64,000 nucleotides of DNA, taken from the NCBI GenBank assembly GCA_020847535.1, contig JADLBU010000042.1, positions 1-64,000 of the forward strand, read 5' to 3'. A program made the position numbers and the translations under genes. This document shows positions 51,257 through 59,633 of this stretch, one piece after another. Origin of the DNA: Phycisphaerales bacterium (GTDB lineage Bacteria > Planctomycetota > Phycisphaerae > Phycisphaerales > UBA1924). Numbering within the stretch: the stretch's first letter is position 1; every line of letters starts with the position of its first letter. Under the pieces are notes generated by a model. That model was given only the letters and a program-made list of their open reading frames with translations. It was not told the origin of the DNA and searched no databases.

Positions 51257-52006
51257 ATGGGGACCGTCGGTGACAAGCGCATCGCCATCGTGACAGGAGC
51301 CAGCAGAGGCATCGGCAAGGCGATCGCCCAGCGCCTGGCCCGTGATGGCCGGCACGTCGTGCTGGTCAGCCGCAGCGCAGCCCCGCTCAACGACCTCAAG
51401 TCCGCGATCGAGTCCGCCGGCGGCGCTGCGTCCGTCCGCGCCGTCGATGTCGGGGATGGCAAGGCGTTCGCGGCGGCGATCGATTCGATCGCCGATGAAC
51501 TCGGCCGCATCGACATCCTCGTCAACAACGCCGGCATCACCAAGGATGGCCTGGCCCTCCGCATGTCCGATGAGGACTGGGATGAGGTGATCCGCACCAA
51601 CCTCACCTCCGCCTTTGTCGCGATCCGCGCTGCCGCTCGCCCGATGATGCGCGGCAAGTTCGGCCGCATCGTCAACGTCGGCAGCACGTCCGGAGTCGTC
51701 GGCAACGCCGGCCAGGCAAACTACGCGGCCGCCAAGGCCGGGCTCATGGGCCTCACCAAGTCGATCGCCCGGGAACTGGGCGGCAAGAACATCACCTGCA
51801 ATCTGATCGCCCCCGGCTTCATCCAGACCGACATGACCGAGAACCTCCCCCAGGAGGTCAAGGACCACGTCACGCAGCTGATGGCGATCAAACGCCTCGG
51901 GGTCGCCGACGACATCGCCGCCGCGGTTTCCTACGTGACGAGCGATGATGCAGGCTTCCTGACAGGCCAGACGATCTGCGTGGATGGTGGGATGACGATG
52001 TGCTGA
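51257..52006 (+). CDS. fabG: 3-oxoacyl-ACP reductase FabG
   Basis: A 249-residue short-chain dehydrogenase. The cofactor loop is TGASRGIGKAIAQRL, the NNAG motif is ILVNNAGITKDGLALRMSDE, the catalytic Ser lies in VNVGSTSGVVGNAGQ, and Tyr/Lys lie in NYAAAKAGL. The signature GITKDGL / DEDWDEVIRTNL and ending FLTGQTICVDGGM are those of FabG, which reduces 3-oxoacyl-ACP in fatty-acid elongation. ATG 51257 is favoured, since AGGAG is 10 bases before it but only 1 base before ATG 51248. No other fatty-acid genes are adjacent. Confidence 0.93.
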   Translation: MGTVGDKRIAIVTGASRGIGKAIAQRLARDGRHVVLVSRSAAPLNDLKSAIESAGGAASVRAVDVGDGKAFAAAIDSIADELGRIDILVNNAGITKDGLALRMSDEDWDEVIRTNLTSAFVAIRAAARPMMRGKFGRIVNVGSTSGVVGNAGQANYAAAKAGLMGLTKSIARELGGKNITCNLIAPGFIQTDMTENLPQEVKDHVTQLMAIKRLGVADDIAAAVSYVTSDDAGFLTGQTICVDGGMTMC

Positions 52007-52010
52007 AGAG

Positions 52011-52099
52011 AAAAGGCACTGGACACTGGGCACTGGGCACGGGTGAGAAACAACGATTTTTTCTCACCCGTGCCCAGTGCCCGATCCTCAGTGCCTTTT
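52011..52099. repeat. Family B inverted repeat with 23-bp perfect stem
   Basis: Inner arms 52028-52050 and 52060-52082 are perfectly complementary over 23 bp with a 9-base loop. Outer arms AAAAGGCACTG (52011-52021) and CAGTGCCTTTT (52089-52099) are also perfect. The arms are built from CACTGGG/CCCAGTG words. It lies 4 bases after the fabG stop and can also act as a terminator, since the transcript ends CCTTTTTG. Single arms of the same family occur at 54541-54575 and 59591-59625. Confidence 0.9.
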
Positions 52100-52114
52100 T
52101 GATTTGGATTTCCC

Positions 52115-52924
52115 ATGACCCAACACGTCTTTGATTCTTCGATGCAGAACCGGCTCGCGATCGTCACCGGCGCCAGCGCCGGCATCGGCTACGCGGTCGT
52201 CAAGGAGTTGGTCGCCCGCTCATGCCCGGTCATCTGCAACGGCCGACGCGCTGCAAACCTCAAGGACCTCATCCTCGAGTTCTCCGCCGAGAGTGTCGCC
52301 ACCGTCCAAGGCGATACCGCGGATGAAAAGGTGATCGCCGCGATGTTCGACAAGGCCCACGCCGAGTTCGGAGATGGCAAACGCCACCCCGACCTGGTCG
52401 TCATCAACGCCGGCCGCGGCCTCAAGGGCAGCGTCATGGATTCCGACACCACCCAGTGGGAGGAAATGGTTCGCACCAACCTCCTGGGCGCTGCCCTCGT
52501 GATCCGCCACGCCGCCCAGAAGATGCTGGCGAGCATCGAGCAGCTCAAGGCTCGCGGCAAATCCTGGCTCGAGCACCCTCACGACATCGTCGTCATCGGC
52601 TCCACCGTCGGCCGCAACGTCTCTCCCTTCTCATCCATGTACGGCTCCACCAAGTTCGGCGTCCACGGCCTGGTCGAAGGCGCTCGCCGGGAACTGGGAC
52701 CCAAAGGCATCCGCGTCACCCTCATCGAACCCGGCTTCGTCGTCAGCGAGTTCCAGGGTGTCGCCGGCTACGACCCCGAGTGGTTCAAGGGTGTCGTCGA
52801 GAAGATCGGGCCGGTCCTCAAGCCCGAGGATGTGGCAAGGGCGATCATCGCGGTGATCACCCAGCCGCCGTGGGTGCATTTCAACGATGTGGCCCTGAGG
52901 CCGACGCGGCAGGATTATCCCTAG
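52115..52924 (+). CDS. Short-chain dehydrogenase/reductase
   Basis: A 269-residue SDR with the cofactor loop TGASAGIGYAVVKELVARSC, a variant NAG site VINAGRGLKGSVMDSD, catalytic Ser in VIGSTVGRNVSPFSS and YGSTK. The later EPGFVVSEFQGVAGYD and PWVHFNDVALRPTRQDYP are typical of the classical, YdfG/clavaldehyde-like group that reduces small carbonyl compounds or serine-type alcohols. It lies 108 bases after fabG beyond the family B repeat. ATG 52115 has no clear ribosome-binding site. Substrate unknown. Confidence 0.9.
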   Translation: MTQHVFDSSMQNRLAIVTGASAGIGYAVVKELVARSCPVICNGRRAANLKDLILEFSAESVATVQGDTADEKVIAAMFDKAHAEFGDGKRHPDLVVINAGRGLKGSVMDSDTTQWEEMVRTNLLGAALVIRHAAQKMLASIEQLKARGKSWLEHPHDIVVIGSTVGRNVSPFSSMYGSTKFGVHGLVEGARRELGPKGIRVTLIEPGFVVSEFQGVAGYDPEWFKGVVEKIGPVLKPEDVARAIIAVITQPPWVHFNDVALRPTRQDYP

Positions 52925-53145
52925 GGCTATCAGGATCCCCCTGGCATGCGATCGGAGCCGACGACTTCCAGCCGTCGGTCGCTCGCAATCGCCCTCGCAC
53001 GAGCAACATGTCGTTCAAGTGACTCTCCACGCATTCCCCGGTATGCTCCCGTCATCACCGCCCGCTCGCCCGGTTCGCCTCCCGGCGAACCCGCTCGCGA
53101 ACACGGGCCACCACGGGGCGCGCCTCCGCGCCGGGAGAACTCGAC

Positions 53146-53613
53146 ATGGGCTTCGTCAAAGAATTCCGCGAATTCGCACTCAAGGGCAACGTCCTGGACC
53201 TGGCCGTCGGTGTCATCATCGGCGGGGCGTTCGGGACGATCATCAAGTCGGCGATCGACGATCTGATCATGCCGATCGTGAGCCTCCCCGGCAAGGCGGA
53301 TTTCGGCAACTGGTACCTGCCGCTCAACGATGCGGCTCGCAAGCTCGTGGACACCGCCAACGCGGCCGGGCTTGCCGCGCCTTCGCCAAAGGCGATCCGG
53401 GATGCCGGCGGCAGCGTGTTCGCGTACGGCTCGTTCATCACCGAGGCGATCAACTTCGCGATCCTGGCGTTCTGCATCTTCCTCATCGTCAAGGCCTTCA
53501 ACACCGCCCGCAAGCGCTTCGAGGCCGAGAAGGCGGCCCCACCGCCCGCCGGGCCGACCAACGAAGAAAAGCTGCTCGCCGAGATCCGTGATCTGCTGAA
53601 GACGAGCCGATAG
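53146..53613 (+). CDS. mscL: Large-conductance mechanosensitive channel MscL
   Basis: A 155-residue protein beginning [20 protein letters not shown], followed by [20 protein letters not shown] (first, pore-lining helix). The second helix is [20 protein letters not shown], and the cytoplasmic bundle helix is [14 protein letters not shown]. It opens under membrane tension to release solutes during hypo-osmotic shock. It is somewhat longer than the usual 130-140 residues because of a larger periplasmic loop (about 55-90) and a Pro-rich linker before the last helix. A GGGAGAA site precedes ATG 53146. Confidence 0.97.
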   Translation: MGFVKEFREFALKGNVLDLAVGVIIGGAFGTIIKSAIDDLIMPIVSLPGKADFGNWYLPLNDAARKLVDTANAAGLAAPSPKAIRDAGGSVFAYGSFITEAINFAILAFCIFLIVKAFNTARKRFEAEKAAPPPAGPTNEEKLLAEIRDLLKTSR

Positions 53614-53623
53614 CAGGCAGACT

Positions 53624-53784
53624 CACCACAGAGAGCACAGAGAAGAGTTCTGTGCGAGTCATTGTGCGGATATGGACCAAGTGTGGTTGCTCGGCAACCG
53701 ATCGAGAGCAGGCGGCATCGATTGCACCCTCAATGTCGGATATCTCTGCTCTTTCCTCTGTGATCTCTGTGCCTCTGTGGTGAA
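53624..53784. repeat. Family A inverted repeat, copy 3
   Basis: The left arm 53624-53647 (CACCACAGAGAGCACAGAGA...) and right arm 53751-53784 are complementary with a few mismatches. The centre is unrelated to the other copies. It starts 10 bases after the mscL stop and ends about 30 bases before the cyclodeaminase-like gene. Confidence 0.82.
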
Positions 53785-53814
53785 TCTTCTCTTCGAGCGG
53801 TGAACAATCGCCGC

Positions 53815-54468
53815 ATGACCTCCCCCACTACCTCCAACACCCCCACGCCCGCCTCCGACGTCCCCGCCTTCGAGGCGATGACCTTCCGCGCTTTCCTCGA
53901 CCTGCTCGCCGCCAAGACTCCCGCACCCGGCGGGGGCGCTGCCGCCTCCGCGGCCGGCGCGATCGCCGCGAGCCTTGCTCGCATGGTCGTGAACTACTCC
54001 TTCGGCAAGAAGATGCTCTCGCAGCACGAGCCGATGCTGCGCTCGGCGTTCGATCGCCTCCGGCTCGCCGCCGATCTCCTGATGAAGCTCGCCGATGAGG
54101 ATGCCGCCGCCTATGGAACCGTCAACGAGCTCTCGCGACTCCCCGAGGCCGATCCGCGCCGGGCGGGCCTGGCGATCGCCCAGGCGGCCGCCGTCCAGAT
54201 CCCGCTCGCCGTCATGGCCGCGTGCGTCGATCTGCTCATCCTGATGAAGGACCTGACCGCAACGACCAACCGCCAGCTCCGCTCCGACCTGGGGATCTCC
54301 GCCGTGATCGCCGAGGCCGCGAGCCGCTCATCGTGGTGGAACGTCTTCATCAACGCCGGCTTCATCACCGATGAAAAGCAAAGGACCGCCTGGCTCGCCG
54401 AGGCCAACCGCATGCGCGATCACTCGGTGGAGCTGGCACGTGATGTAGAGAAGGCCTGCGCGGCGTAA
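53815..54468 (+). CDS. FTCD_C-family cyclodeaminase/cyclohydrolase protein
   Basis: 217 residues from ATG 53815 (a GTG at 53800 is in frame). After a Thr/Pro-rich start it has MTFRAFLDLLAAKTPAPGGG, then AAASAAGAIAASLARMVVNY, the signature of the formiminotransferase-cyclodeaminase C-terminal fold, and AAVQIPLAVMAACVDLLILM, also usual. Stand-alone members act on formimino- or methenyl-tetrahydrofolate in one-carbon metabolism. All-helical, cytosolic, without the FTCD transferase domain. No folate genes are adjacent. Confidence 0.88.
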   Translation: MTSPTTSNTPTPASDVPAFEAMTFRAFLDLLAAKTPAPGGGAAASAAGAIAASLARMVVNYSFGKKMLSQHEPMLRSAFDRLRLAADLLMKLADEDAAAYGTVNELSRLPEADPRRAGLAIAQAAAVQIPLAVMAACVDLLILMKDLTATTNRQLRSDLGISAVIAEAASRSSWWNVFINAGFITDEKQRTAWLAEANRMRDHSVELARDVEKACAA

Positions 54469-54540
54469 CTGGCGTTCGCATCCACTCGGAGCGCATCCAC
54501 CGGCAGCAAGCACCGCGCACATCTAATGGATGTGCCTCTC

Positions 54541-54575
54541 TCACCAGTGCCCGATGCCCAGTGCCCAGTGCCTTC
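54541..54575. repeat. Family B repeat, single arm
   Basis: TCACCAGTGCCCGATGCCCA and two further CAGTGCC words, the same word pattern as the right arm of the element at 52011-52099 and the copy at 59591-59625. No complementary arm is evident nearby. It abuts the stop codon of the S8 peptidase gene. Confidence 0.65.
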
Positions 54576-54579
54576 CCGC

Positions 54580-56817
54580 TCAGCACCCCGCCTCAAACGC
54601 CACCACGAAATCATCGTAATCATCGCTGTCCACGAACCCGCTCTCATCAAAGTCCGCGGACTCATCGCCCGCCTCGAACGCCTGGACGAAGTCGTCGAAG
54701 TCATCGCTGTCCAGGAACCCGGACCCATCGAAGTCCGCCGGGCACGCCGGGGCATCGGGATCGCGTGAGAACATCGCCGCCGGGATCGCCGCCTTGGTCA
54801 TCCCGCCGCCGGCGAGCGAAACGATCAGCCCCGCGCTGCCCGTGTGCTCGAAGAACTCGACGCGGATGCGGTGTACACCCGCCTTGAGCTTGATCTTGCC
54901 CGACTTCTCCACCATGCTCAGCCACAGCGGCTGCGGGCTCTTGAGCCCATCATTGTTGACCACCAGCGTCCCACCGATGTACAGCTTCGACCCATCATCC
55001 GAGTTGGCGTAGAACGTGTACTCCGCCGGCTGCGTCAGGCTCACGTACCCCTCGTACACCGCGCCGAAGTCGGTGGTCCGCTCGCTCGTCGAGTACATGC
55101 TGTTGGTCGAGGGGAAGTTGATCCGCGTCATCACATCGCTCTTGTACGCCGCCAGCGCGTTGAAGTCCGGCAGCACCGATGGGTTCGTCAGGTCGTAGTA
55201 CGAGACATCCACCCCCGCCACCGTCTCGCCGGGGTTCGCAGGATCCTGGTACGCCCCCGCGTTGTCCACCGTGACGCCCACGATCGCGTTCGAAGGCCCG
55301 CCGCTGGTCCCCTGGATCGTGTAGCTGAACGTGTCGTTGCCCGCGGATCCCGGCGTGAAGATGATCTGGTCCCGACCGTTCGGACCCGTCCCGACCGACC
55401 TGGCCACCGTCCCGCCCAGCGCGCTGGTCGGGGAGAAGCTCACCAGCGTGATGCTCCCGCCGTCGAGGGCGACATCGTTGGCGAGCACATCGATCGTCTG
55501 CGGATACCCCGTGATCGCGAACGCAGTATCCCCCACCGCGACCGCCGGCGCCGGCCCGACCGCCCACTGCACCCCGCGACCAACGTTGATCCGGCCCCAC
55601 CCGTACGTGTCATCGTTCCCCGGCGTCCCCAGGTCATCGCACGAGTAGAACAGGATGTTCTCGACCTGCGTGTTGGTCAGCGATGGGTTCGCCGACCAGA
55701 TCATCGACAGCGCCCCGTTCGCGACCGGGGTCGCCATGCTCGTCCCGCTCCACGATTGATACCCACCCCCCACCACCGTCGAGAGAATCGATACGCCCGG
55801 GGCAAAGACATCCACCGCCCGTCCGTACGCCGAGAAGCCCGCGCGGTTGTCTCCCGAATCTGAAGCCCCCACGACGATCACATCGGGGTAGTCAAAGCTC
55901 GAAAGATTCGCGCTGTCGTTTCCCGCGGCGTAGCAATAAAGCCCGCCCTTGCTCTTGATGTACGCGCCCGTCGTCTGGATCGACGATGACGACACCCCCG
56001 AGTAGCTCGAGCTGGCGATCGCCGCCCCGTGGTCCACCGCCCACCGCGCCCCTTCCAGAATCTCGGAACTGCTGGCGCTGCCGTTGGAAGCATCCGTGAT
56101 GCGGCACATCATCAGCCGCGCGTTCATGTTCACACCGCTGACGCCAAGCCCGTTGTTCCCGATCGCCCCCGCGCACCCGGCGACGTGCGTCCCGTGGCCG
56201 TTGACATCCACCACGCTCCCACCATCCACCTCGGCGAGGTTCTGCGGAGAGGCATATCCCGGGATCCGATGCCCCGCCAGATCATTGTGATTGACATCGA
56301 TCCCCGTATCCGTGAACGCACAGATGATGCTGCTGTTCCCGAACGTGAAGTTCCACGCCGTTGGAGAGCCGATCTTGGGATGGTGCCACTGGCTCGAGTA
56401 CAAGGGATCGTTCGGGGTCGCCACCGGGTAAAGGATCCAGTCCGGCTCCACATACTGATAGTCACCGCTTGAAATCAGATCGCTCGCAAGCGAGTTCTCC
56501 CCGGCCCCGCGCGCTGCGCCCGCGGGCACGGAAATCACGTACTCATCCACCTCGGGGTAATGCGTCACGATGCTCCCCGCGAGCCGATCCCGTGCGGCCT
56601 GATCCCTGGCGCGCAGGATCTGGGATGCCGAGTTGCGGTGCTCCTGCAGCGGCCGGACGATCAGGCGACCCGAAAACTCAGCCAGCCCCGGGCGCTCGAT
56701 GAAGACACCCCGGCCCGCGCTCGGCGGCGGCGGAAGCGGCGCAGCGGTTGCCAAGCCCGCGATGGCGACCATGAGGGCGATCGGAGAGACAATCGACGAC
56801 CAGGCGGAGCTCTTCAT
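54580..56817 (-). CDS. Secreted subtilisin-like S8 peptidase with PA14-like and dockerin-like domains
   Basis: A 745-residue exported serine protease with ATG 56817 after GAGGG; the open frame extends to 56880 without support. A signal peptide is followed by a propeptide-like region. The catalytic triad is Asp in CAFTDTGID (about 171), His in GHGTHVAGCAG (about 206) and Ser in SWSGTSMATPVANG (about 358), with the oxyanion Asn in YAAGNDSANL. About 430-515 is a cadherin/Big-9-like repeat (IDVLANDVALDGGSITLVSF). About 537-685 is PA14-like (TFYANSDDGSKLYIGGTLVV). The tail carries the EF-hand pair DFDGSGFLDSDDFDDFVQAF and DFDESGFVDSDDYDDFVVAF, ending EAGC. Confidence 0.94.
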   Translation of the reverse strand: MKSSAWSSIVSPIALMVAIAGLATAAPLPPPPSAGRGVFIERPGLAEFSGRLIVRPLQEHRNSASQILRARDQAARDRLAGSIVTHYPEVDEYVISVPAGAARGAGENSLASDLISSGDYQYVEPDWILYPVATPNDPLYSSQWHHPKIGSPTAWNFTFGNSSIICAFTDTGIDVNHNDLAGHRIPGYASPQNLAEVDGGSVVDVNGHGTHVAGCAGAIGNNGLGVSGVNMNARLMMCRITDASNGSASSSEILEGARWAVDHGAAIASSSYSGVSSSSIQTTGAYIKSKGGLYCYAAGNDSANLSSFDYPDVIVVGASDSGDNRAGFSAYGRAVDVFAPGVSILSTVVGGGYQSWSGTSMATPVANGALSMIWSANPSLTNTQVENILFYSCDDLGTPGNDDTYGWGRINVGRGVQWAVGPAPAVAVGDTAFAITGYPQTIDVLANDVALDGGSITLVSFSPTSALGGTVARSVGTGPNGRDQIIFTPGSAGNDTFSYTIQGTSGGPSNAIVGVTVDNAGAYQDPANPGETVAGVDVSYYDLTNPSVLPDFNALAAYKSDVMTRINFPSTNSMYSTSERTTDFGAVYEGYVSLTQPAEYTFYANSDDGSKLYIGGTLVVNNDGLKSPQPLWLSMVEKSGKIKLKAGVHRIRVEFFEHTGSAGLIVSLAGGGMTKAAIPAAMFSRDPDAPACPADFDGSGFLDSDDFDDFVQAFEAGDESADFDESGFVDSDDYDDFVVAFEAGC

Positions 56818-57013
56818 GGGATCCCTCGCATCGCCGAGACACACAGGCAATGGGCCTTCCCGATCACCCGCATCCGGCATGTCCTGCTTGCAACCTCGCC
56901 GCCCGGAAAGGGCAGCCCAGAGCCAATCAAGCTACCAGATCCCAGCTCCCACGCAAAGGGAGAAGTTTCCACGCCGCGACCAGGCGGAACGCTGGTATTC
57001 TGGGCGATCTGAC

Positions 57014-57033
57014 GACAGATCGGGGGATCTGTC
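57014..57033 (+). promoter_or_regulatory. Leader hairpin upstream of propeller gene
   Basis: GACAGATC-GGGG-GATCTGTC, a perfect 8-bp stem, lies 46 bases before the ATG at 57080. It could be a 5' stabilising hairpin or an operator; nothing distinguishes these. Confidence 0.4.
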
Positions 57034-57079
57034 ATGGCACTTGCGTTCCGCATGTGTCCGTTCAATACGGAGGTGGGCA

Positions 57080-59467
57080 ATGTCGTACCTGAATCATCGT
57101 TGCGTGAGCCTTGAGGGTTGTGCAAGAACCGCGGCCGGGCTGTTGCTCGCGATCTGCGGCCTGGCGATCGGCCCGAGCGCATGCAGTCCAGGCTACATGC
57201 AAAGAGGCGAAATGCCCTTTGAAGAAGCAGGCCCTCCCCCGCCCGGCCACCCCAAGATCATCGGGGAGCCCATGCCCGGATGGAAGGAGCAGCGAGACAG
57301 GCCCCGCGCATGCGAGATCACATGGACCTTCATCGGACCCAAGCCGATCAGCGGTGACCAGTTCAGCGCTGGCGCCGATTGCAGCGGCCGCGTCGTATCG
57401 ATCGCCCCGCACCCGACCGATGCCGACATCGTCTACATCGCCACCGCATCCGGCGGCATCTGGAAGACCACCGATGGCGGAGACGACTGGAATCCCCTCA
57501 CCGATGACCTGTCGATCTTGAACCACGGCGCGATCGCGATCGATCCCTCCAATCCCAACGTGCTCTACATGGGCACCGGTGAGTACACCCAGAAGACGGC
57601 AAGCGATGGGATCTTCAAGTCCATCAACAGCGGACAGACCTGGAACCAGATCGCCACCGCCGACGACAGCGGTCCATGCAGCGGGATCGCCGTCAATCCC
57701 GAGAACTCCGACATCGTGTGGACGACGGGGCGCGGCGGCTGCTATCTGACGGAAGATGCGGGCCTCACCTGGGATCTAGCGCTCGCCGGCGATGCGTCAT
57801 GTGTCGAGCTCAATCTCGATGATCCCGACATCGTGTACGTGGGCCTGGTGGGCCAGGGCCTGGCGATCAGCCTGGATGGCGGGGATTCGTGGGCGATCGA
57901 GGACTTCGGCCTCGACACCGATGACATCCAGCGCATCGTGATGGACTCCTCGCTCTCCCACCCCGACATCGCCTACGCCGCGGTCATCAACGCCCAGGAA
58001 TCACTCGAGGGCCTCTACAGGACCGGCGATGCCGGGGATACCTGGGACATCGTCGGCGCAACGCCCGACTTCCCCAAGCCGCAAGGTCTTTACGATGCCT
58101 ACGTCGCCATCGATCCGGGTGATCCGGATGTCGTCTACTGCGGCGGCGTCGACAACTACGCGGTCCACGGGATCGCCAAGACCGACGACGGCGGCGCCAC
58201 CTGGGTCGAAGCTGCCGATGGCCTCGATGGCAGCCATCTTCACCCTGACCACCACGCGATGGCCTTCGGACCCGATGGCACCATCTGGGAAGCAAACGAT
58301 GGCGGAATCTGGAAATCCGAAACCAACGGCCTGACCTGGGAGAGCTGCAACCAGACGCTCGCCGTCACCCAGATCTACCAGCTCGCCCTCAGCGATGCCG
58401 ATGCCGACACCCTCAGCGGCGGCACCCAGGACAACGGGACCGCCGAACGCGCCAACGCTGCCTTCGACTGGCCCGAACTCCTCGGCGGCGATGGTGGCTT
58501 CGGGGCCTACGACTTTGTCAACCAGACCCAGTACCTGACCGCGGTCGCCCTCGATGAAACCTCCGGCAAGCCATACCCGCTGGTCTTCCGCAGAGCTGAA
58601 GAAATCGAAGACATCACCGGCGATTGGGATGGGCAGAATTCCAACTTCATCTCCCCGGTCGTGCGCGCCACCGATGACCCTGCGGTCGTCTTCGTCGGCA
58701 CCGATCGCGTCTGGATGACCCTCGACGCCACCGACGACCCCCCCGACTGGGAGGAGGTCAGCGACACGTTTGTTTCCGGAGGCGGGGTCCTCAACTGCAT
58801 CGCCGTCTTCGAAGGCGACTGGAAACATGTCTACACCGGCAGTTCTACCGGCAAGGTGTACTACAGCGCGTTCAGCAGCGACGATGAATCGTGGGGCGAT
58901 GTCTCCGCCGGCCTGCCCGCCGGGGACATCAGCGACATCCTCATCGATCCGTTCGATCCCGAACTCGCGTATGTCTCCTTCCACAACACCACCGGCGGAC
59001 GAATCTTCAAGACCGACGATGCCGGGGACAACTGGGAAGACCTCACCGGCACGCTCCCCGACGGCGTCGGCGTCCACGCGCTCGCCGTCGACTTCAGCGT
59101 CGCCCGCCGCGGCATGTTCGTCGGATCCGGCGCTGGGATCTACTACTCCAAGGACGACGGCCAGACCTGGGAGAAGAACTGCGATGACCTCCCCAACGTG
59201 AACATCGGGGATCTCCGCATCGACGCCGGCTACCAGTTCATCATCGCCGGCACCTACGGCCGCGGCGCATGGAGAGCCTGGCTCCCCTCCTCCGGTGACT
59301 GTCCCGATATCGATGGCAGCGGGTTCATCGATACCGACGACTTCGATACCTTCGTCTACTACTTCGAACTCGGCCATCCCGCGGCGGACTTTGACAACTC
59401 CGGCTTTGTCGACTTCGTGGACTACAGCGCCTTCGTCGATGCCTTCATTCTGGGTTCGGGCTGCTGA
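57080..59467 (+). CDS. Secreted BNR/sortilin-like beta-propeller protein with dockerin-like tail
   Basis: A 795-residue exported protein (GGAGGTG before ATG 57080). The signal region AAGLLLAICGLAIGPSAC contains a Cys but not a canonical lipobox. From about residue 85 it has many BNR/Asp-box repeats: SGGIWKTTDGGDDWNPLTDD, DGIFKSINSGQTWNQI, DGGDSWAIED, KTDDGGATWVEAADG, FKTDDAGDNWEDLTG. These are the VPS10/xyloglucanase-type propellers of about 14 blades. Such folds bind or cleave glycans, but I see no certain catalytic pair. The tail (about 742-795) is DIDGSGFIDTDDFDTFVYYF and DFDNSGFVDFVDYSAFVDAF, ending GSGC; the second hand is degenerate. Confidence 0.88.
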   Translation: MSYLNHRCVSLEGCARTAAGLLLAICGLAIGPSACSPGYMQRGEMPFEEAGPPPPGHPKIIGEPMPGWKEQRDRPRACEITWTFIGPKPISGDQFSAGADCSGRVVSIAPHPTDADIVYIATASGGIWKTTDGGDDWNPLTDDLSILNHGAIAIDPSNPNVLYMGTGEYTQKTASDGIFKSINSGQTWNQIATADDSGPCSGIAVNPENSDIVWTTGRGGCYLTEDAGLTWDLALAGDASCVELNLDDPDIVYVGLVGQGLAISLDGGDSWAIEDFGLDTDDIQRIVMDSSLSHPDIAYAAVINAQESLEGLYRTGDAGDTWDIVGATPDFPKPQGLYDAYVAIDPGDPDVVYCGGVDNYAVHGIAKTDDGGATWVEAADGLDGSHLHPDHHAMAFGPDGTIWEANDGGIWKSETNGLTWESCNQTLAVTQIYQLALSDADADTLSGGTQDNGTAERANAAFDWPELLGGDGGFGAYDFVNQTQYLTAVALDETSGKPYPLVFRRAEEIEDITGDWDGQNSNFISPVVRATDDPAVVFVGTDRVWMTLDATDDPPDWEEVSDTFVSGGGVLNCIAVFEGDWKHVYTGSSTGKVYYSAFSSDDESWGDVSAGLPAGDISDILIDPFDPELAYVSFHNTTGGRIFKTDDAGDNWEDLTGTLPDGVGVHALAVDFSVARRGMFVGSGAGIYYSKDDGQTWEKNCDDLPNVNIGDLRIDAGYQFIIAGTYGRGAWRAWLPSSGDCPDIDGSGFIDTDDFDTFVYYFELGHPAADFDNSGFVDFVDYSAFVDAFILGSGC

Positions 59468-59547
59468 GAACAGCCCGCTGTCCTGGGTGCTGGATGCTGG
59501 GTGCAGGCTCGAACCAGGCGGCCGCCCGCTGCCTTACAAGCAAAACA

Positions 59548-59575
59548 GCCGCGGGCGGATCACTCCGCCCGCGGC
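59548..59575 (-). terminator. Intrinsic terminator between convergent genes
   Basis: A perfect 12-bp stem GCCGCGGGCGGA / TCCGCCCGCGGC with a TCAC loop. On the minus strand it is followed by TGTTTTGCTTG, so it most likely ends the 59634-61496 transcript; it can also stop the + strand transcript. Confidence 0.75.
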
Positions 59576-59590
59576 CGCGTTCTCATGCTT

Positions 59591-59625
59591 TCACCACTGC
59601 CCGGTGTCTGATGCCCAGTGCCTTC
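59591..59625. repeat. Family B repeat, single arm
   Basis: TCACCACTGCCCGGTGTCTG followed by ATGCCCAGTGCC, the same word pattern as 52061-52099 and 54541-54575. It lies just before the minus-strand stop at 59634, again at a gene end. Confidence 0.62.
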
Positions 59626-59633
59626 TCTCCGCA

